Shown here in pieces: positions 30,032 through 40,431 of a DNA stretch of 64,000 nt. The stretch is from the NCBI RefSeq assembly GCF_028550595.1, contig NZ_JAQQGN010000007.1:1-64000 (forward strand), in the 5' to 3' direction. The DNA comes from Luteimonas sp. BLCC-B24 (GTDB taxonomy: Bacteria > Pseudomonadota > Gammaproteobacteria > Xanthomonadales > Xanthomonadaceae). Below the pieces are notes generated by a model. That model worked only from the letters and a program-made list of their open reading frames with translations, did no database searches and was not told where the DNA came from. The translations under genes and the position numbers were made by a program. Position 1 is the first letter of the stretch; every line of letters begins with the position of its first letter.

Positions 30032-30529
30032 TCAGCCGGCGACGTAGTCCGTCGTCTCGCGCACGGCGCGGTAACGCTGCTCGAGCTCCTGGCGGATCTC
30101 GCGCCGCTGGCGGCCCTGCGCGAACCGGCGGTGCTCCTCGGCGGTCTGCGGCTCGCGCGGCGGCACCGGGGTCGGGCGCCCGGCCTCGTCCATCGCCACC
30201 ATCGTGAAGAAGCAGCTGTTGGTGTGGCGCACGGCGCGGTGGCGGATGTCCTCGGTGACGACCTTGATGCCGACTTCCATCGACGTGCGCCCGGTGTAGT
30301 TCACCGAGGCGAGAAAGGTCACCAGTTCACCGACGTGGATGGGCTCGCGGAACGTCACCTGGTCCACCGACAGCGTGACCACGTAGCGTCCGGCATAGCG
30401 GCTGGCGCAGGCATAGGCCACTTCGTCGAGATACTTCAGCAGCGTGCCGCCGTGCACGTTGCCGGAGAAATTCGCCATGTCCGGCGTCATCAGCACGGTC
30501 ATGCTCAGCTCGGCATTGCCTGGATTCAT
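30032..30529 (-). CDS. acyl-CoA thioesterase (hotdog fold, YciA/ACOT type)
   Basis: 165 aa, hotdog fold. NVHGGTLLKYLDEVAYACA (residues about 24-42) is the central helix with the catalytic aspartate. VTFREPIHVGELV and SVNYTGRTSMEVG follow. The last 35 residues are charged and probably helical. It hydrolyses acyl-CoA thioesters; chain preference unknown. It sits between purD and the MFS-acyltransferase gene on the same strand. Confidence 0.88.
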   Translation of the reverse strand: MNPGNAELSMTVLMTPDMANFSGNVHGGTLLKYLDEVAYACASRYAGRYVVTLSVDQVTFREPIHVGELVTFLASVNYTGRTSMEVGIKVVTEDIRHRAVRHTNSCFFTMVAMDEAGRPTPVPPREPQTAEEHRRFAQGRQRREIRQELEQRYRAVRETTDYVAG

Positions 30530-30549
30530 GGCGGATCTCGGTGTGGACG

Positions 30550-31848
30550 TCAGGCGCCGGCGCGTTCGCGTTCGATCGCGCGCCAGCCGATGTCGTGGCG
30601 GTGGAATTCACCCGGCCAGGCAATACCGGCCAGCTCGCCATAGGCGCGCGTCTGCGCGTCGGCCACCGTCTCGCCCAGCGCCGTCACGCACAGCACGCGG
30701 CCGCCGGCGGTCACCGCCTGGCCGTGCGCATCGAGCGTGGTGCCGGCATGGAAGACCTTGGTGTCGGCCAGCGGCGGCGTGTCCCAGGTGTTGATGACGT
30801 CGCCGGTACGCGGCGTGCCCGGGTAGTGTTCGGCGGCCATCACCACGCCGAGCGCGGGGCGCGGGTCCCAGTCGGCCTGCACGGCGTCCAGGCGGCCGTC
30901 GATGCCGGCGTCGATCAGCGCGGCGAAATCCGAGGTCAGCCGCATCATCACCGGCTGCGTTTCCGGATCGCCGAAGCGCACGTTGAACTCGATGACCTTG
31001 GGCGCGCCGCTCGCATCGATCATCAGGCCGGCATAGAGGAAGCCGGTGAACGGCACGCCGTCGGCGGCCATGCCGCGCACCGTGGGCGCGATCACCTCGC
31101 GCATGATCCGCGCATGCACCTCGGGCGTGACCACGGGCGCCGGCGAGTAGGCGCCCATGCCGCCTGTATTGGGGCCGGTGTCGCCGTCGCCGACGCGCTT
31201 GTGGTCCTGGCTGGTCGCCATCGGCAATGCCGTCGTGCCGTCGACCATCGCGATGAAGCTGGCTTCCTCGCCATCGAGGAACTCCTCGATCACCACGCGC
31301 GCACCGGCTGCGCCGAAGGCATTGCCCGAGAGCATGTCGGTGATCGCGGCTTCCGCCTCGTCCAGCGTCGTCGCGACGATGACGCCCTTGCCCGCCGCCA
31401 GGCCGTCGGCCTTGATGACGATGGGCGCGCCGTGCTGGCGCACGTATTCCACGGCGGTGTCGGCATCGCTGAACACCGAATAGGCGGCGGTGGGAATCGC
31501 GTGGCGGGCGAGAAAATCCTTGGCGAAGGCCTTGCTGCCCTCGAGCTGGGCCGCGGCCGCGGACGGCCCGAAGATGCGCAGCCCCGCCTGCTGGAAACGG
31601 TCGACGACACCGGCCACCAGCGGCGCTTCGGGGCCGACGACGGTGAAGGCGACGCCCTCGTCGCGTGCGAGGGCCAGCAGCGCGTCGAGATCGGTCGCCG
31701 CGACGGCCACGTTGCGGCACTTCGGCTCGCGCGCGGTGCCGGCATTGCCCGGCGCGACCAGCACTTCGCCGACGTGGGCCGATTGCGCGAGCTTCCACGC
31801 CAGCGCGTGTTCGCGGCCACCGGCGCCGATGACGAGCAGCTTCTGCAT
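30550..31848 (-). CDS. purD: phosphoribosylamine-glycine ligase (GARS)
   Basis: Second step of purine synthesis, an ATP-grasp enzyme of 432 aa (usual about 430). It begins [18 protein letters not shown], has the ATP-grasp stretch [14 protein letters not shown] and [17 protein letters not shown], and [26 protein letters not shown] box on the minus strand lies about 40 bases upstream. In Pseudomonas purD directly follows purH; here the AGCS symporter gene lies between on the opposite strand. Confidence 0.97.
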   Translation of the reverse strand: MQKLLVIGAGGREHALAWKLAQSAHVGEVLVAPGNAGTAREPKCRNVAVAATDLDALLALARDEGVAFTVVGPEAPLVAGVVDRFQQAGLRIFGPSAAAAQLEGSKAFAKDFLARHAIPTAAYSVFSDADTAVEYVRQHGAPIVIKADGLAAGKGVIVATTLDEAEAAITDMLSGNAFGAAGARVVIEEFLDGEEASFIAMVDGTTALPMATSQDHKRVGDGDTGPNTGGMGAYSPAPVVTPEVHARIMREVIAPTVRGMAADGVPFTGFLYAGLMIDASGAPKVIEFNVRFGDPETQPVMMRLTSDFAALIDAGIDGRLDAVQADWDPRPALGVVMAAEHYPGTPRTGDVINTWDTPPLADTKVFHAGTTLDAHGQAVTAGGRVLCVTALGETVADAQTRAYGELAGIAWPGEFHRHDIGWRAIERERAGA

Positions 31849-32003
31849 GAGACCACCAGGTTGAAGGGGAGCCCGATTTTAGCGGCTGGCGCCACGCCGC
31901 GCCTGCCGGGCCGCCGGCCGCCGGCACGCGCACGGGCATCCGGACGCACACGGCACGGATGCTAGGCTCGGGCCCCTTTCCCGCACCGGAGTCCGCCGCG
32001 CCG

Positions 32004-33494
32004 ATGGATGTCGTCCCGCTGATCGAATCCGCGCTCGCGCCCGTCGTCGATGCGATCAACGGCGTGCTCTGGAACTACGTCCTGGTGGGCGTACTGCCGC
32101 TGGTCGGTGTCTTGTTCAGCGTGCGCCTGGGCTTCATCCAGTTCCGCCGGTTTCCGAAGATGCTCTCGGGCCTGGTGCGCGGCACCGACGGTGACCGCGC
32201 CGGCATCTCGCCACTGCAGTCGCTGTGCACCAGCCTCGCCTCGCGGGTGGGGACGGGCAATCTCGTCGGCGTGGCGATCGCGCTGACCGTGGGCGGCCCC
32301 GGCGCAATCTTCTGGATGTGGCTGGTGGCCTGCTTCGGCATGGCGACGGCGTATGTCGAAAGTGCGCTCGCCCAGCTGTACAAGCGCCGCGACGCCGCCG
32401 GGCATTACCGCGGCGGCCCGGCGTTCTACATGGCCCACGGCCTGCGCGCACCCTGGCTGGGCGCGATCTTTTCGGTCTGTCTCATCCTCGCGTTCGGACT
32501 GGTCTTCAGTGCCGTGCAGGCCAATTCGATTTCCGAGGCGGTGACCGGCGCCTGGGGTGTCACGCCCGGATGGACAGCGCTGGTGCTCGTCGCGATCGCG
32601 GCGCCGGTGATCTTCGGTGGTCTGCGCCGCGTGGCGGCGACCGCGGAGCTGGTGGTGCCGGCGATGGCGCTGGCCTATCTGCTGCTCGCCGCCTGGGTGA
32701 TCGTGACCAATCTCGGCGACGTGCCGGCGATGCTGGCGCTGATCGTGCGCAGCGCGTTCGGTCTCGATCAGGCCGCCGGCGGTGTCCTCGGCGGACTGGC
32801 GGTCGCGTTGCTCAACGGCGTCAAGCGCGGCCTGTTCTCGAACGAGGCCGGCATGGGCAGCGCGCCCAACATCGCCGCATCGGCCACGCCCTCGCCGCAT
32901 CATCCGGCCAGCCAGGGCCTGCTGCAGGCCTTCGGCGTGTTCGTCGACACGCTGGTGATCTGCACCGCGACCGCGTTGATGATTCTGCTCTCGGGCGCGC
33001 TCGACACCGCCGGCGGCGACGGCGCGGTGCTCACCCAGCAGGCGATGGCCATCCACTTCGGCGGCTGGGGGCCGACCTTCATCGCGATCGCACTGGCGTT
33101 CTTCGCCACGACCTCGATCCTCGGCAACTACGCGTATGCCGAGAGTGCGCTGGTGTTTCTGCGCGGCGGTCGCGTCGCGCTGCTGCTGCTGCGCCTGGGC
33201 TGCCTGGGCATGGTGGCCTGGGGCGCATTCGCACGTCTGGACATCGTGTGGAACACCGCGGATGCGGCGATGGGCCTGATGGCGATCGTCAATCTGCTGG
33301 CGATCGTGCTGCTGTCGGGCGTCGCCGTGCGCCTGACCCGCGACTACGACCGCAAGATCCGCGCCGGCGAGACGTCGCCCCGTTTCGATGCGGCGGCGTT
33401 CCCCGAACTCGGCGACACGATCGACCGCAGCATCTGGACCGCGACGAAGACCGTCGCCCCGGGGGCGGCGCCGGCGGGCACGTCCCCCGCCTGA
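32004..33494 (+). CDS. AGCS-family sodium:alanine/glycine symporter
   Basis: A 496-aa inner-membrane transporter with about eleven segments. Family motifs are [15 protein letters not shown] near residue 92 and [19 protein letters not shown] near residue 275. ATG 32004 is chosen because GGAG (31988-31991) precedes it and the protein then begins as the family does. It is expected to take up alanine or glycine with sodium. It splits purH from purD. Confidence 0.93.
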   Translation: MDVVPLIESALAPVVDAINGVLWNYVLVGVLPLVGVLFSVRLGFIQFRRFPKMLSGLVRGTDGDRAGISPLQSLCTSLASRVGTGNLVGVAIALTVGGPGAIFWMWLVACFGMATAYVESALAQLYKRRDAAGHYRGGPAFYMAHGLRAPWLGAIFSVCLILAFGLVFSAVQANSISEAVTGAWGVTPGWTALVLVAIAAPVIFGGLRRVAATAELVVPAMALAYLLLAAWVIVTNLGDVPAMLALIVRSAFGLDQAAGGVLGGLAVALLNGVKRGLFSNEAGMGSAPNIAASATPSPHHPASQGLLQAFGVFVDTLVICTATALMILLSGALDTAGGDGAVLTQQAMAIHFGGWGPTFIAIALAFFATTSILGNYAYAESALVFLRGGRVALLLLRLGCLGMVAWGAFARLDIVWNTADAAMGLMAIVNLLAIVLLSGVAVRLTRDYDRKIRAGETSPRFDAAAFPELGDTIDRSIWTATKTVAPGAAPAGTSPA

Positions 33495-33535
33495 CGGCGC
33501 GCGCTCGCGCGCAAGCGCGCCTACACGGGAACGCG

Positions 33536-33561
33536 GCGCTGCGCGCGCATCCGCGCAGCGC
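33536..33561. terminator. GC hairpin between convergent symporter and purH genes
   Basis: GCGCTGCGCG (33536-33545) pairs perfectly with CGCGCAGCGC (33552-33561) around a six-base loop. A second GC dyad (GGCGCGC...GCGCGCC) lies just after the symporter stop. There is no T run. The rest of 33495-33782 shows no gene. Confidence 0.4.
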
Positions 33562-33782
33562 GCGCCGCATGTCTCGGGTGCCGGCGGGCGCCGACACCGC
33601 GACCTGCAGGCGTGCGTGCGATGGGCGGCGGCTGTCCGCGGTCGCGGGCGGCCCAGACGTCGAGTCCCCGCCACCGGACGGGACCGTCGCAACGCGCTCG
33701 GCGCATCGGCGCGCCTGTCGGGGACGGTGCGCCGAAACGCCGGTCGTCCCCGTGCACGCCGACGTGCACGGGCAGGCCACGC

Positions 33783-35384
33783 TCAGTGGCGGAAGTGGCG
33801 CACCCCGGTGAACACCATCGCGATGCCGTGCTCGTCGGCAGCGGCGATCACCTCGGCGTCGCGCATCGAGCCGCCGGGCTGGATCACCGCCCGGATGCCC
33901 GCCTCGGCAGCCGCATCGATGCCGTCGCGGAACGGGAAGAACGCATCCGACGCCATCACCGAGCCCGGCACCACCAGGCCCGCATCACCGGCCTTGATGC
34001 CGGCGATGCGCGCCGAGTACACGCGACTCATCTGGCCGGCGCCCACGCCGATCGTGCGGTGGTCCTTGGCGTAGACGATCGCGTTGGACTTGACGAACTT
34101 GGCGACCTTCCACGCGAACAGCAGGTCGTCGAGCTGCGCATCCGTCGGCGCGACCCGGGTGACCACCTTGAGCGCGTCGCGTGCGACGTCGTGGTTGTCG
34201 GCGTCCTGCATCAGCAGGCCAGAGCCCACGCGCTTGACGTCGATCATGTTGCGTCCGTCGCCGTGCGGGATGCGCAGCACGCGCACGTTGGCCTTCTTGG
34301 TCGCGTAGTCCAGTGCTCCCGCTTCGAAGTCGGGCGCGATCAGCACCTCGACGAACTGGCGGTCGAGGATCACCTTCGCCGTCGCGGCGTCGAGCGTGCG
34401 GTTGAACGCGATGATGCCGCCGAACGCGGACGTGGGATCGGTCGCATACGCGAGTTCGTAGGCATCGCCGCAGGCGGCGCCCACCGCGACGCCGCAGGGA
34501 TTGGCGTGCTTGACGATCACGCAGGCCGGCGCGTCGAACTGGCGCACGCACTCCCAGGCGGCATCGGCGTCGGCGATGTTGTTGTACGACAGTTCCTTGC
34601 CCTGCAGCTGCTCGAACGTGGCCAGCGTGCCCGGCACCGGATACAGGTCGCGATAGAACGCCGCGCGCTGGTGCGGGTTTTCGCCGTAGCGCAGGTCCAT
34701 CAGCTTGATGAAATTGCCGTTGCTCTGCGCCGGGAACGGGCCGCGGCAGACCGCGCCCGCGTCGGAGACCTCGGCGATCGACGACAGCACGTCGCTGATA
34801 CGCGCGTCGTACTGCGCCACGCGGTTGAACGCGGCGACCGCCAGCGCGAAGCGGGTGGCGCCGGCGAGCGCGCCGTCGTTGGCGTCGAGCTCGGCCAACA
34901 GCGCGTCGTACTGCGCCGGATCGGTCGCCACCGCGACGTGGGCGAAATTCTTCGCCGCCGCGCGCAGCATCGCCGGGCCGCCGATGTCGATGTTCTCGAC
35001 GATGTCGTCGAACTTCGCATCCGGCGCGTAGGCCACGCGCTCGAAGGGATAGAGGTTGAGCACCAGCAGGTCGATCGCGCCGATGCCGTGCTCGGCCATC
35101 ACCGCGTCGTCGGTGCCGCGCCGGCCGAGCAGGCCGCCGTGTACCTTCGGGTGCAGGGTCTTGACCCGGCCGTCCATGATTTCCGGAAAACCGGTGATCT
35201 CGCTGACGTCGCGCACCGGCAGGCCGGCGTCGCGGATTGCCTTGGCGGTGCCGCCGGTCGACAGCAGCTCGACGCCGCGCGCGGACAGTGCGGTCGCCAG
35301 CGGAATCAGGCCGGTCTTGTCGGAAACGGAGAGCAGGGCGCGGCCGATCTTCACGGGCGCGCCGGCAGGCACGTGGGCGGTCAT
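33783..35384 (-). CDS. purH: AICAR transformylase / IMP cyclohydrolase
   Basis: Bifunctional enzyme for the last two steps of IMP synthesis, 533 aa. The N-terminal cyclohydrolase domain starts [11 protein letters not shown], with STGGTAKAI and [11 protein letters not shown]. The C-terminal transformylase domain has [17 protein letters not shown] and KHANPCGVA and ends VMVF-like [10 protein letters not shown] perfect TATAAT box lies about 30 bases upstream on the minus strand. It follows fis in the prmA-DUF3426-fis-purH order. Confidence 0.97.
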   Translation of the reverse strand: MTAHVPAGAPVKIGRALLSVSDKTGLIPLATALSARGVELLSTGGTAKAIRDAGLPVRDVSEITGFPEIMDGRVKTLHPKVHGGLLGRRGTDDAVMAEHGIGAIDLLVLNLYPFERVAYAPDAKFDDIVENIDIGGPAMLRAAAKNFAHVAVATDPAQYDALLAELDANDGALAGATRFALAVAAFNRVAQYDARISDVLSSIAEVSDAGAVCRGPFPAQSNGNFIKLMDLRYGENPHQRAAFYRDLYPVPGTLATFEQLQGKELSYNNIADADAAWECVRQFDAPACVIVKHANPCGVAVGAACGDAYELAYATDPTSAFGGIIAFNRTLDAATAKVILDRQFVEVLIAPDFEAGALDYATKKANVRVLRIPHGDGRNMIDVKRVGSGLLMQDADNHDVARDALKVVTRVAPTDAQLDDLLFAWKVAKFVKSNAIVYAKDHRTIGVGAGQMSRVYSARIAGIKAGDAGLVVPGSVMASDAFFPFRDGIDAAAEAGIRAVIQPGGSMRDAEVIAAADEHGIAMVFTGVRHFRH

Positions 35385-35414
35385 GGGCGAGGGGACGAGG
35401 CGGATGGACGCGCG

Positions 35415-35420
35415 ATTATA
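35415..35420 (-). promoter_or_regulatory. purH -10 box
   Basis: A perfect TATAAT on the minus strand, 30 bases before the purH ATG and overlapping the region just after the fis stop. No matching -35 box at 17 bases. Confidence 0.5.
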
Positions 35421-35447
35421 GCGGCCGCCGGCATCGCACCCGGGCGC

Positions 35448-35717
35448 TCAGACCAGGGCGTACTCGCGCAGCTTCTTGCGCAACGTGGCGCGGTGGATGC
35501 CGAGCATCGCTGCGGCGCGGCTCTGGTTGCCGTCGCAGAAGTTCAGCACTTCGACGAACAACGGAATCTCCAGCTCGCGCAGGGCGACCTCGTAGAGATT
35601 GTCGGTGTCGTTGCCGTTGAGGTCGCCCAGATAGCGCTGGATCGAGACCGCGACATGCTCGCGCAGCGGTGTACGTGGAACCTCGCGCGGACTGCTGTTG
35701 GATCGGTCTGCGTTCAA
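35448..35717 (-). CDS. fis: nucleoid-associated DNA-binding protein Fis
   Basis: An 89-aa dimeric DNA-bending protein controlling rRNA and many other genes. The C-terminal helix-turn-helix (residues about 62-86, [20 protein letters not shown]) is nearly identical to that of other Fis proteins. The start is taken as TTG 35717, which gives the family length; no ATG or GTG fits and there is only a weak upstream GAGAT. A TAGACT box lies about 70 bases upstream. It is preceded by DUF3426 and followed by purH. Confidence 0.93.
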   Translation of the reverse strand: MNADRSNSSPREVPRTPLREHVAVSIQRYLGDLNGNDTDNLYEVALRELEIPLFVEVLNFCDGNQSRAAAMLGIHRATLRKKLREYALV

Positions 35718-35786
35718 AGCGGATCTCGGCGGATGACGACGACGTGGCCGCCGGCGCACTGCGCCGACGCTCCGGGACGGCGGGCC

Positions 35787-35816
35787 AGTCTAGCGCGCGC
35801 GCCGAGACCGGAACAA
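35787..35816 (-). promoter_or_regulatory. possible fis promoter
   Basis: On the minus strand TTGTTC (35811-35816) and TAGACT (35787-35792) are 18 bases apart in the 119-base gap between the DUF3426 gene and fis, giving a leader of about 60 bases. Confidence 0.4.
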
Positions 35817-35836
35817 CGCCGGCGCGCCGTGCGGCA

Positions 35837-36814
35837 TCAGATGAAATCGAAGGCGAAGGACACCGCGCGGCCTTCAGGTTCGCGCAGCACGAGGCGCACC
35901 TGCGCGCTCTGTCCGGCGGCCAGGGGGGCGCCGCGCGCGTCGGCGTCGAGATACTCCTCGGGCGCGAAGGTGCGGCTGCCGACGGGGCGGCCGTCGATGT
36001 CGGAGAGCGTCAGCCGCAGATGCGGCCAGCCCTGTGCCCAGCGCGCATCGTTGCGGAACGTCGCGCTGACCAGCAGCTGCGACGGTGCGGCGGGATCCGG
36101 GCGGACGTCACGCGCCAGCAGGGTCAATGCGGCGGGTTCGCGCCACGGCGGCAGGCTGCAGCGCAGCGCGCCGCAGAGCGTCGTCAGCAGCGGACGCCAG
36201 CCGGGGTCCCGGGCGAGCCGCGCGCGGTCGGCCAGCAGGACCTGCAGCACCAGCAGCAGCGACAGCGCGGCGACGCCGGCGGTCAGCAGCCGGCGCTGGC
36301 GGCGTGATTCGCCGGCACCTCCGCTGCGCATGCGGCGCACGAAACTCGGCGACGGGCGGGCGATGCCGGGACCGGACAGGCGATTGGGCGAGCGCCGGTC
36401 GGGCACCGTCACCAGGGGGGCGGGCTCGGAGGGCGGTGATGATGTCGGCGCGGCGGGTGCTGGCGCTTCGGACGGCGCCGGCGAGGCGGCTGCGGGTGCG
36501 GGCGGCGTGGCAGCGACCGCGGTTTCGGCCGGCGCGCGCGCCGGCTCGGGGCGCGGCGATTCGGTCGCAGACCGTGACGGCGTATCGGGCGGCGGCGACG
36601 TGGCAGGGGCTGCGGGCGGCGCTGGTGCCGGCGTCGTCGGGGGCGCAGGCGCGGTCGCGGCCTGCGCCGGCTTCAGCAGCGTGGCGACCGAAGGCGCGGC
36701 CGGTGCATCGGCCGCGCGCAGGACACCGCGACAGCGCGGACAGCGCTCGGGCGGCAGATCGGTCACCGGATCGGTGGCCACCAGCGTGCCGCAGTGCTTG
36801 CAGTTGATGAACAT
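35837..36814 (-). CDS. zinc-ribbon DUF3426 membrane protein
   Basis: 325 aa. An N-terminal MJ0042-type zinc ribbon (residues 5-28, CKHCG and CPRCRG) is followed by a very long Ala/Pro/Thr-rich linker (about 35-155). One membrane segment near residue 178 (LLTAGVAALSLLLVLQVLL) leads to a C-terminal DUF3426 domain. The same architecture sits between prmA and fis in Pseudomonas and xanthomonads. Function unknown. Confidence 0.88.
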   Translation of the reverse strand: MFINCKHCGTLVATDPVTDLPPERCPRCRGVLRAADAPAAPSVATLLKPAQAATAPAPPTTPAPAPPAAPATSPPPDTPSRSATESPRPEPARAPAETAVAATPPAPAAASPAPSEAPAPAAPTSSPPSEPAPLVTVPDRRSPNRLSGPGIARPSPSFVRRMRSGGAGESRRQRRLLTAGVAALSLLLVLQVLLADRARLARDPGWRPLLTTLCGALRCSLPPWREPAALTLLARDVRPDPAAPSQLLVSATFRNDARWAQGWPHLRLTLSDIDGRPVGSRTFAPEEYLDADARGAPLAAGQSAQVRLVLREPEGRAVSFAFDFI

Positions 36815-36852
36815 GGAGCTATTGAATCACGGCGCCCGGGCCGCAGTGCCGC

Positions 36853-37767
36853 TCAGCGACGGACGCCGTCGATCCGGACCCAGTCGCCCTCGCGGGTCAC
36901 CGCCAGCTGTTCGAACCAGGGCCGGTAGCGGCGCAGCAGCTCCTCTTCCTGGCCGTCGAGAATGCCCGACAGCGCGATGCGTCCGCCCGGCGCCACACGC
37001 TCGGCCAGCACCTCGGCCAGCGCGTCGAGCGCCGAGGCGAGGATGTTCGCCAGCACCACCGGATACGTCGTCTGCGGCGCCTCGGCCGGCAGGCACACCT
37101 CCAGCGCGGAACCGACCGCATTGCGTTCGGCATTGTCGGCCGAGGCCAGCAGGGCCTGTGGATCGTTGTCCACGCCGACCGCGTGCGCGGCTCCGAGCTT
37201 GAGCGCCGCGAGCGCGAGGATGCCGCTGCCGCAGCCGTAGTCCAGCACCGTCCGTCCGTCGAGCGCGCCCTCGGCCGCCAGCGCATCGAGCCACTGCAGG
37301 CACAGCGCGGTCGTGGGATGGGTGCCCGAGCCGAAGGCCAGGCCCGGATCGAGCCGGATGATCGCCGCGTCCGCTCCGGCCTCGTCCGGCACGTCCAGAT
37401 TCCACGGCACGATCCAGGTGCGCGCGCCGAAGCGCAGCGGCACGTACTGGTCCATCCACGCGCGTTCCCAGTCCTGGTCCTCGACGCTGCGGAAGCCCGC
37501 CCGCGTCCAGTCGAGCTCGCCGTCGAAGGCATCGAGTGCGGCGAGCAGCGCCAGCGCATCGGTCTCGGCGTCGAACAGCGCGGTCAGTACCACCGAATTC
37601 CACAGCGGCGTTTCGCCGACGCCGGGCTCGAGGATGGCGTGCTCGTTGCCGGTATCGGCATCGGCGTCGAGCATGGTCACGGCCAGGGCGCCGACATCCT
37701 CCAGCGCGCGCGCATACCGCGGCTGTTCCGCCTCGGTGCACTGCAGGGTGAGTTCGAGAAAGGGCAT
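36853..37767 (-). CDS. prmA: ribosomal protein L11 methyltransferase
   Basis: Trimethylates ribosomal protein L11 using S-adenosylmethionine; 304 aa. The N-terminal substrate domain begins [10 protein letters not shown]. The methyltransferase domain has [36 protein letters not shown] (SAM-binding) and [12 protein letters not shown] 37767 gives standard length; the frame stays open upstream without conserved sequence. It starts the prmA-DUF3426-fis run. Confidence 0.96.
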   Translation of the reverse strand: MPFLELTLQCTEAEQPRYARALEDVGALAVTMLDADADTGNEHAILEPGVGETPLWNSVVLTALFDAETDALALLAALDAFDGELDWTRAGFRSVEDQDWERAWMDQYVPLRFGARTWIVPWNLDVPDEAGADAAIIRLDPGLAFGSGTHPTTALCLQWLDALAAEGALDGRTVLDYGCGSGILALAALKLGAAHAVGVDNDPQALLASADNAERNAVGSALEVCLPAEAPQTTYPVVLANILASALDALAEVLAERVAPGGRIALSGILDGQEEELLRRYRPWFEQLAVTREGDWVRIDGVRR

Positions 37768-37865
37768 CGACGCGGTCCGGGGGAAGCAGGGGCGGCATGG
37801 TGGCCGGCGGCGCGGTCGGCGTAAACCCCCGGATGCGCGCGGCTCGGCCGCCGCCCGCCCCCGGC

Positions 37866-38117
37866 TCAGCGCGCGGGCGGTTCCGCAGGCGGGGTCGGGT
37901 CGACGGCATCCTCGGTCGGTGCCGACGTGCGGGTGCCGTCGACATCGCGCGCGGTCACGCCGCCGGCCTCGTCCGGGCTGCGGTTGGCGTTGGGGTCGGG
38001 CGGGCTCGTGGTCTGCGGATCGCGCGATGCGGCGGGCGGCTGCGGATGCGGATTGCAGGCGACCGTCAGCATCGCAACCAGGATCAACGCGGGCACAGCA
38101 CGGACGGAGAAACGCAT
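37866..38117 (-). CDS. small lipoprotein of unknown function
   Basis: 83 aa from ATG 38117. A basic start and hydrophobic stretch ([15 protein letters not shown]) end in a lipobox-like TVAC near residue 21 (threonine at -3 is unusual but allowed). The rest is Pro/Ser/Asp-rich and probably disordered. No family recognised. Confidence 0.55.
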   Translation of the reverse strand: MRFSVRAVPALILVAMLTVACNPHPQPPAASRDPQTTSPPDPNANRSPDEAGGVTARDVDGTRTSAPTEDAVDPTPPAEPPAR

Positions 38118-38174
38118 GGTGGACTCCCGGCAACGGCGATGCCCCACCTTGGGGCCGCCGCTGCATGCGGCACG

Positions 38175-38963
38175 TCAACGCGGGCCGAGCGATTTCTGGC
38201 GGGCCACGGCCTCGCGGGCGAAATGCTCGCGGGTGCCGACGACCATCTCGGTCAGCCAGTCGATCAGGTAGGCGGTGTACTGCTGCTGATGGCGCTTTTC
38301 GGTCAGGGCGTGGTCGGCGCCGCGGATCATCCGCGAGGTCAGCGAACGCGCGCTGCCGAAGGCGGCCTCGAAGTTCTTGGTCACGCGGTGCGGCACGATC
38401 GTGTCGTGCTCGGCCTCCACCAGCAGCACGTCGCCGGTGTAGGCGGCCGCGGCGGACAGCGCGAGGTTGTCGGCCGGCGCGAGTACGGATTCGCGATAGG
38501 GCATCAGCCCGGGGTCGGCGTTGAGCGCGGTCTTGGGTGCGTCCCAGCCCGGATCGGGATAGATCGCCGGTGAGCGCAGCGCCAGCCAGCGCACCCGGCG
38601 CAGGCGGGTCAACAGCGCCGCGAGATAGCCGCCGTAGCTGATGCCCACGACGGCGATCGCATCCGGATCGACCGCCGGCACTGCGGCCAGGGTGTCGTAG
38701 GCGGCGACGAGGTCGTCGAGATTCTGCGCGCGCGAGACGTGATCACGCTGCGCGGCATCGCGTGCGTGGCCACGCAGATCGAAGGTCAGACAGATGCATC
38801 CCAGGCCCACGGCCTCGCGCGCGCGCACCAGATTGTGCTGTTGCCGGCCGCCCCAGCCGTGTACGAACAGCACGCCGGGCACCGACTCGGCCGGCGCCAG
38901 CAGCGTGGCGCTGAGGCGCTCGTCGTCGACCGGGATCTCAAGCGTGGAAAGACGTGCTTCCAT
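38175..38963 (-). CDS. alpha/beta hydrolase (dienelactone hydrolase-like)
   Basis: 262 aa from ATG 38963. [13 protein letters not shown] holds the oxyanion region, the nucleophile is in GISYGGYLA, the acid in [10 protein letters not shown] and the histidine in GADHALTEK. The start overlaps the end of the DUF3182-like gene by 26 bases, so the two are co-translated. Substrate unknown; xylan esterase/dienelactone types are the nearest in layout. Confidence 0.87.
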   Translation of the reverse strand: MEARLSTLEIPVDDERLSATLLAPAESVPGVLFVHGWGGRQQHNLVRAREAVGLGCICLTFDLRGHARDAAQRDHVSRAQNLDDLVAAYDTLAAVPAVDPDAIAVVGISYGGYLAALLTRLRRVRWLALRSPAIYPDPGWDAPKTALNADPGLMPYRESVLAPADNLALSAAAAYTGDVLLVEAEHDTIVPHRVTKNFEAAFGSARSLTSRMIRGADHALTEKRHQQQYTAYLIDWLTEMVVGTREHFAREAVARQKSLGPR

Positions 38964-40119
38964 CGAAGGCCTCGAATGCGGACAGGGCGCCGGGATCGGC
39001 ACCGGCGTGGCGGAACTTGGTGATCAGGCCGCAGCGCGGATCGTCGAGCACACAATAGACCTCCGCCTGCGCCGGCACCTGCACCGGGCCGTGACGTTCG
39101 ACGGTCGAGGCGAGCACGCGGGTAATCCCCGGCTCGCGGTCGAGCAGGTCGAATGCCGCCAGTTCGGCCGGCGTCGCGCCGCCGACGCGCCACGATTGTT
39201 CGAGCACGCCGCCCTGTGGGCGTCCCTGCGCGTCACGGCCCCAGAGCACGTCGTAGTTGCGGCGCGAGCACACCAGCTGCGGATAAGCGGCCTGCGCGCA
39301 GCGGTCGTAGGCGATCGCCATGTCCACGGTGCGTCGCAGGCGCGGCTGGTGGACGACCTCGAGCAGTTCGGGCAGGCCGCCGCGCACCACCGACAGGGTC
39401 GATCCACCGTAGACCGGACGTCCGAGACGGTCGCGCCCGAGTCCCTGGGTGCCCACGTAGGCGATGCTGCGTCCGCCCAGACGCAGCGTGCCGACGCTGT
39501 AGGTCGCCGGTTGCGCCACGTCCGCCTCGACGACGACGCCGGCATCCAGATCGGCGGGCGTGAGCAGGCCGAGGCGATGCCGGCAGGCGTCGAGATCGTG
39601 CACGACGAACTGGCCGCCACCGCCGATGCCGTCGGCGAGCTTGATGCGCACCGCACGTGCCGATGCCAGCAGCGTGGCGGCCGCACGCAGCAGATCGCCG
39701 CCGGCGAACACGCTGAAGCCGGGAACGGTGACGGCCTGCAACTGCGCCCCGAGCGCCGCGTTCCAGCCTGCCGGCGCGGCGGCGTCGGCGGCGACGAGGC
39801 CATGCGTGATGAGCTTGGTGGCCACGAACGCCGCCGGCACCACGCCGCCCAGCAGGTCCGACGCCTCGACGACGCCCCAGCGTGCGGCGGCGCCGGCATC
39901 GAGCGTCTCCTGCGGCACGAGAAACGCATCGTCCTGCGGGGATGGCAACGCATCGGCGAAGCCGTCGAACGGCAGTTCCAGAATCCGGGCGACCTGGGCG
40001 GCGATCCAGCCGAGCGTGGCGCGCTCGTGTCCCGGGCGGGCGGCGGTGGTGCCGGGGACGGCGATCACCCGCGTCGGGCGGGAACGGGACGGCTGAGGTG
40101 CAAGGGAGGTCGGAAGCAT
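38938..40119 (-). CDS. DUF3182-like protein, possible ATP-grasp fold
   Basis: 393 aa from ATG 40119. I recognise the overall sequence as like DUF3182. The middle ([18 protein letters not shown]) has the lysine and glycine-rich loop expected of an ATP-grasp domain, and VVVEADV and [13 protein letters not shown] are further conserved-looking stretches. The head ([10 protein letters not shown]) may bind a nucleotide. No reaction is established. It is coupled to the hydrolase downstream. Confidence 0.7.
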   Translation of the reverse strand: MLPTSLAPQPSRSRPTRVIAVPGTTAARPGHERATLGWIAAQVARILELPFDGFADALPSPQDDAFLVPQETLDAGAAARWGVVEASDLLGGVVPAAFVATKLITHGLVAADAAAPAGWNAALGAQLQAVTVPGFSVFAGGDLLRAAATLLASARAVRIKLADGIGGGGQFVVHDLDACRHRLGLLTPADLDAGVVVEADVAQPATYSVGTLRLGGRSIAYVGTQGLGRDRLGRPVYGGSTLSVVRGGLPELLEVVHQPRLRRTVDMAIAYDRCAQAAYPQLVCSRRNYDVLWGRDAQGRPQGGVLEQSWRVGGATPAELAAFDLLDREPGITRVLASTVERHGPVQVPAQAEVYCVLDDPRCGLITKFRHAGADPGALSAFEAFDGSTSFHA

Positions 40120-40431
40120 CGGCGCGCCTGCGTGATCGGCGCCCGGGGACGGCGGCGCCCGCTGCCGCACGCGTGCGCGCGCGGCCCGGTCCTCCCGCGT
40201 CCAGCATAGCGGTCGGCCGGCGACTGTGGGCGGGCCGCCTCGTGCACCGCGTGAAACGTGCCCGGGCGCGTGTCGCCCGGCCTGCAGCGACTTCCCGCAG
40301 GCGGGGTGACGGCGCGCACGCTTCGCCCGACACCGCCGCGGGCGAGGCCCGGTGATCGGCTAGAATCCACGCTCCGTGCCTTGCGCCGGGCTGCCGCGGC
40401 CGCAGCATGGCCGTCATCCGCAGGACCGCAC
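40120..40431. other. divergent intergenic region
   Basis: 312 bases between the DUF3182-like gene and the unknown gene at 40432. It holds a TAGAAT box (40361-40366) with no clear -35 box, and a weak dyad (GGCCTGC...GCAGGC near 40279-40301). No coding frame supported. Confidence 0.5.
40361..40366 (+). promoter_or_regulatory. -10-like box for the 40432 gene pair
   Basis: TAGAAT about 65 bases before the GTG 40432 start; the intervening leader contains AGGA at 40422. Confidence 0.35.

Noticed and set aside
30520-35450. Purine riboswitch before purD or purH
   Set aside because: Leaders are only about 25-45 bases long with ordinary promoter boxes; no room for an aptamer.
33612-37202. Plus-strand open frame of nearly 1200 codons
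   Set aside because: It is antisense to purH, fis and the DUF3426 gene, all with clear family motifs; high GC removes stops from the opposite strand.
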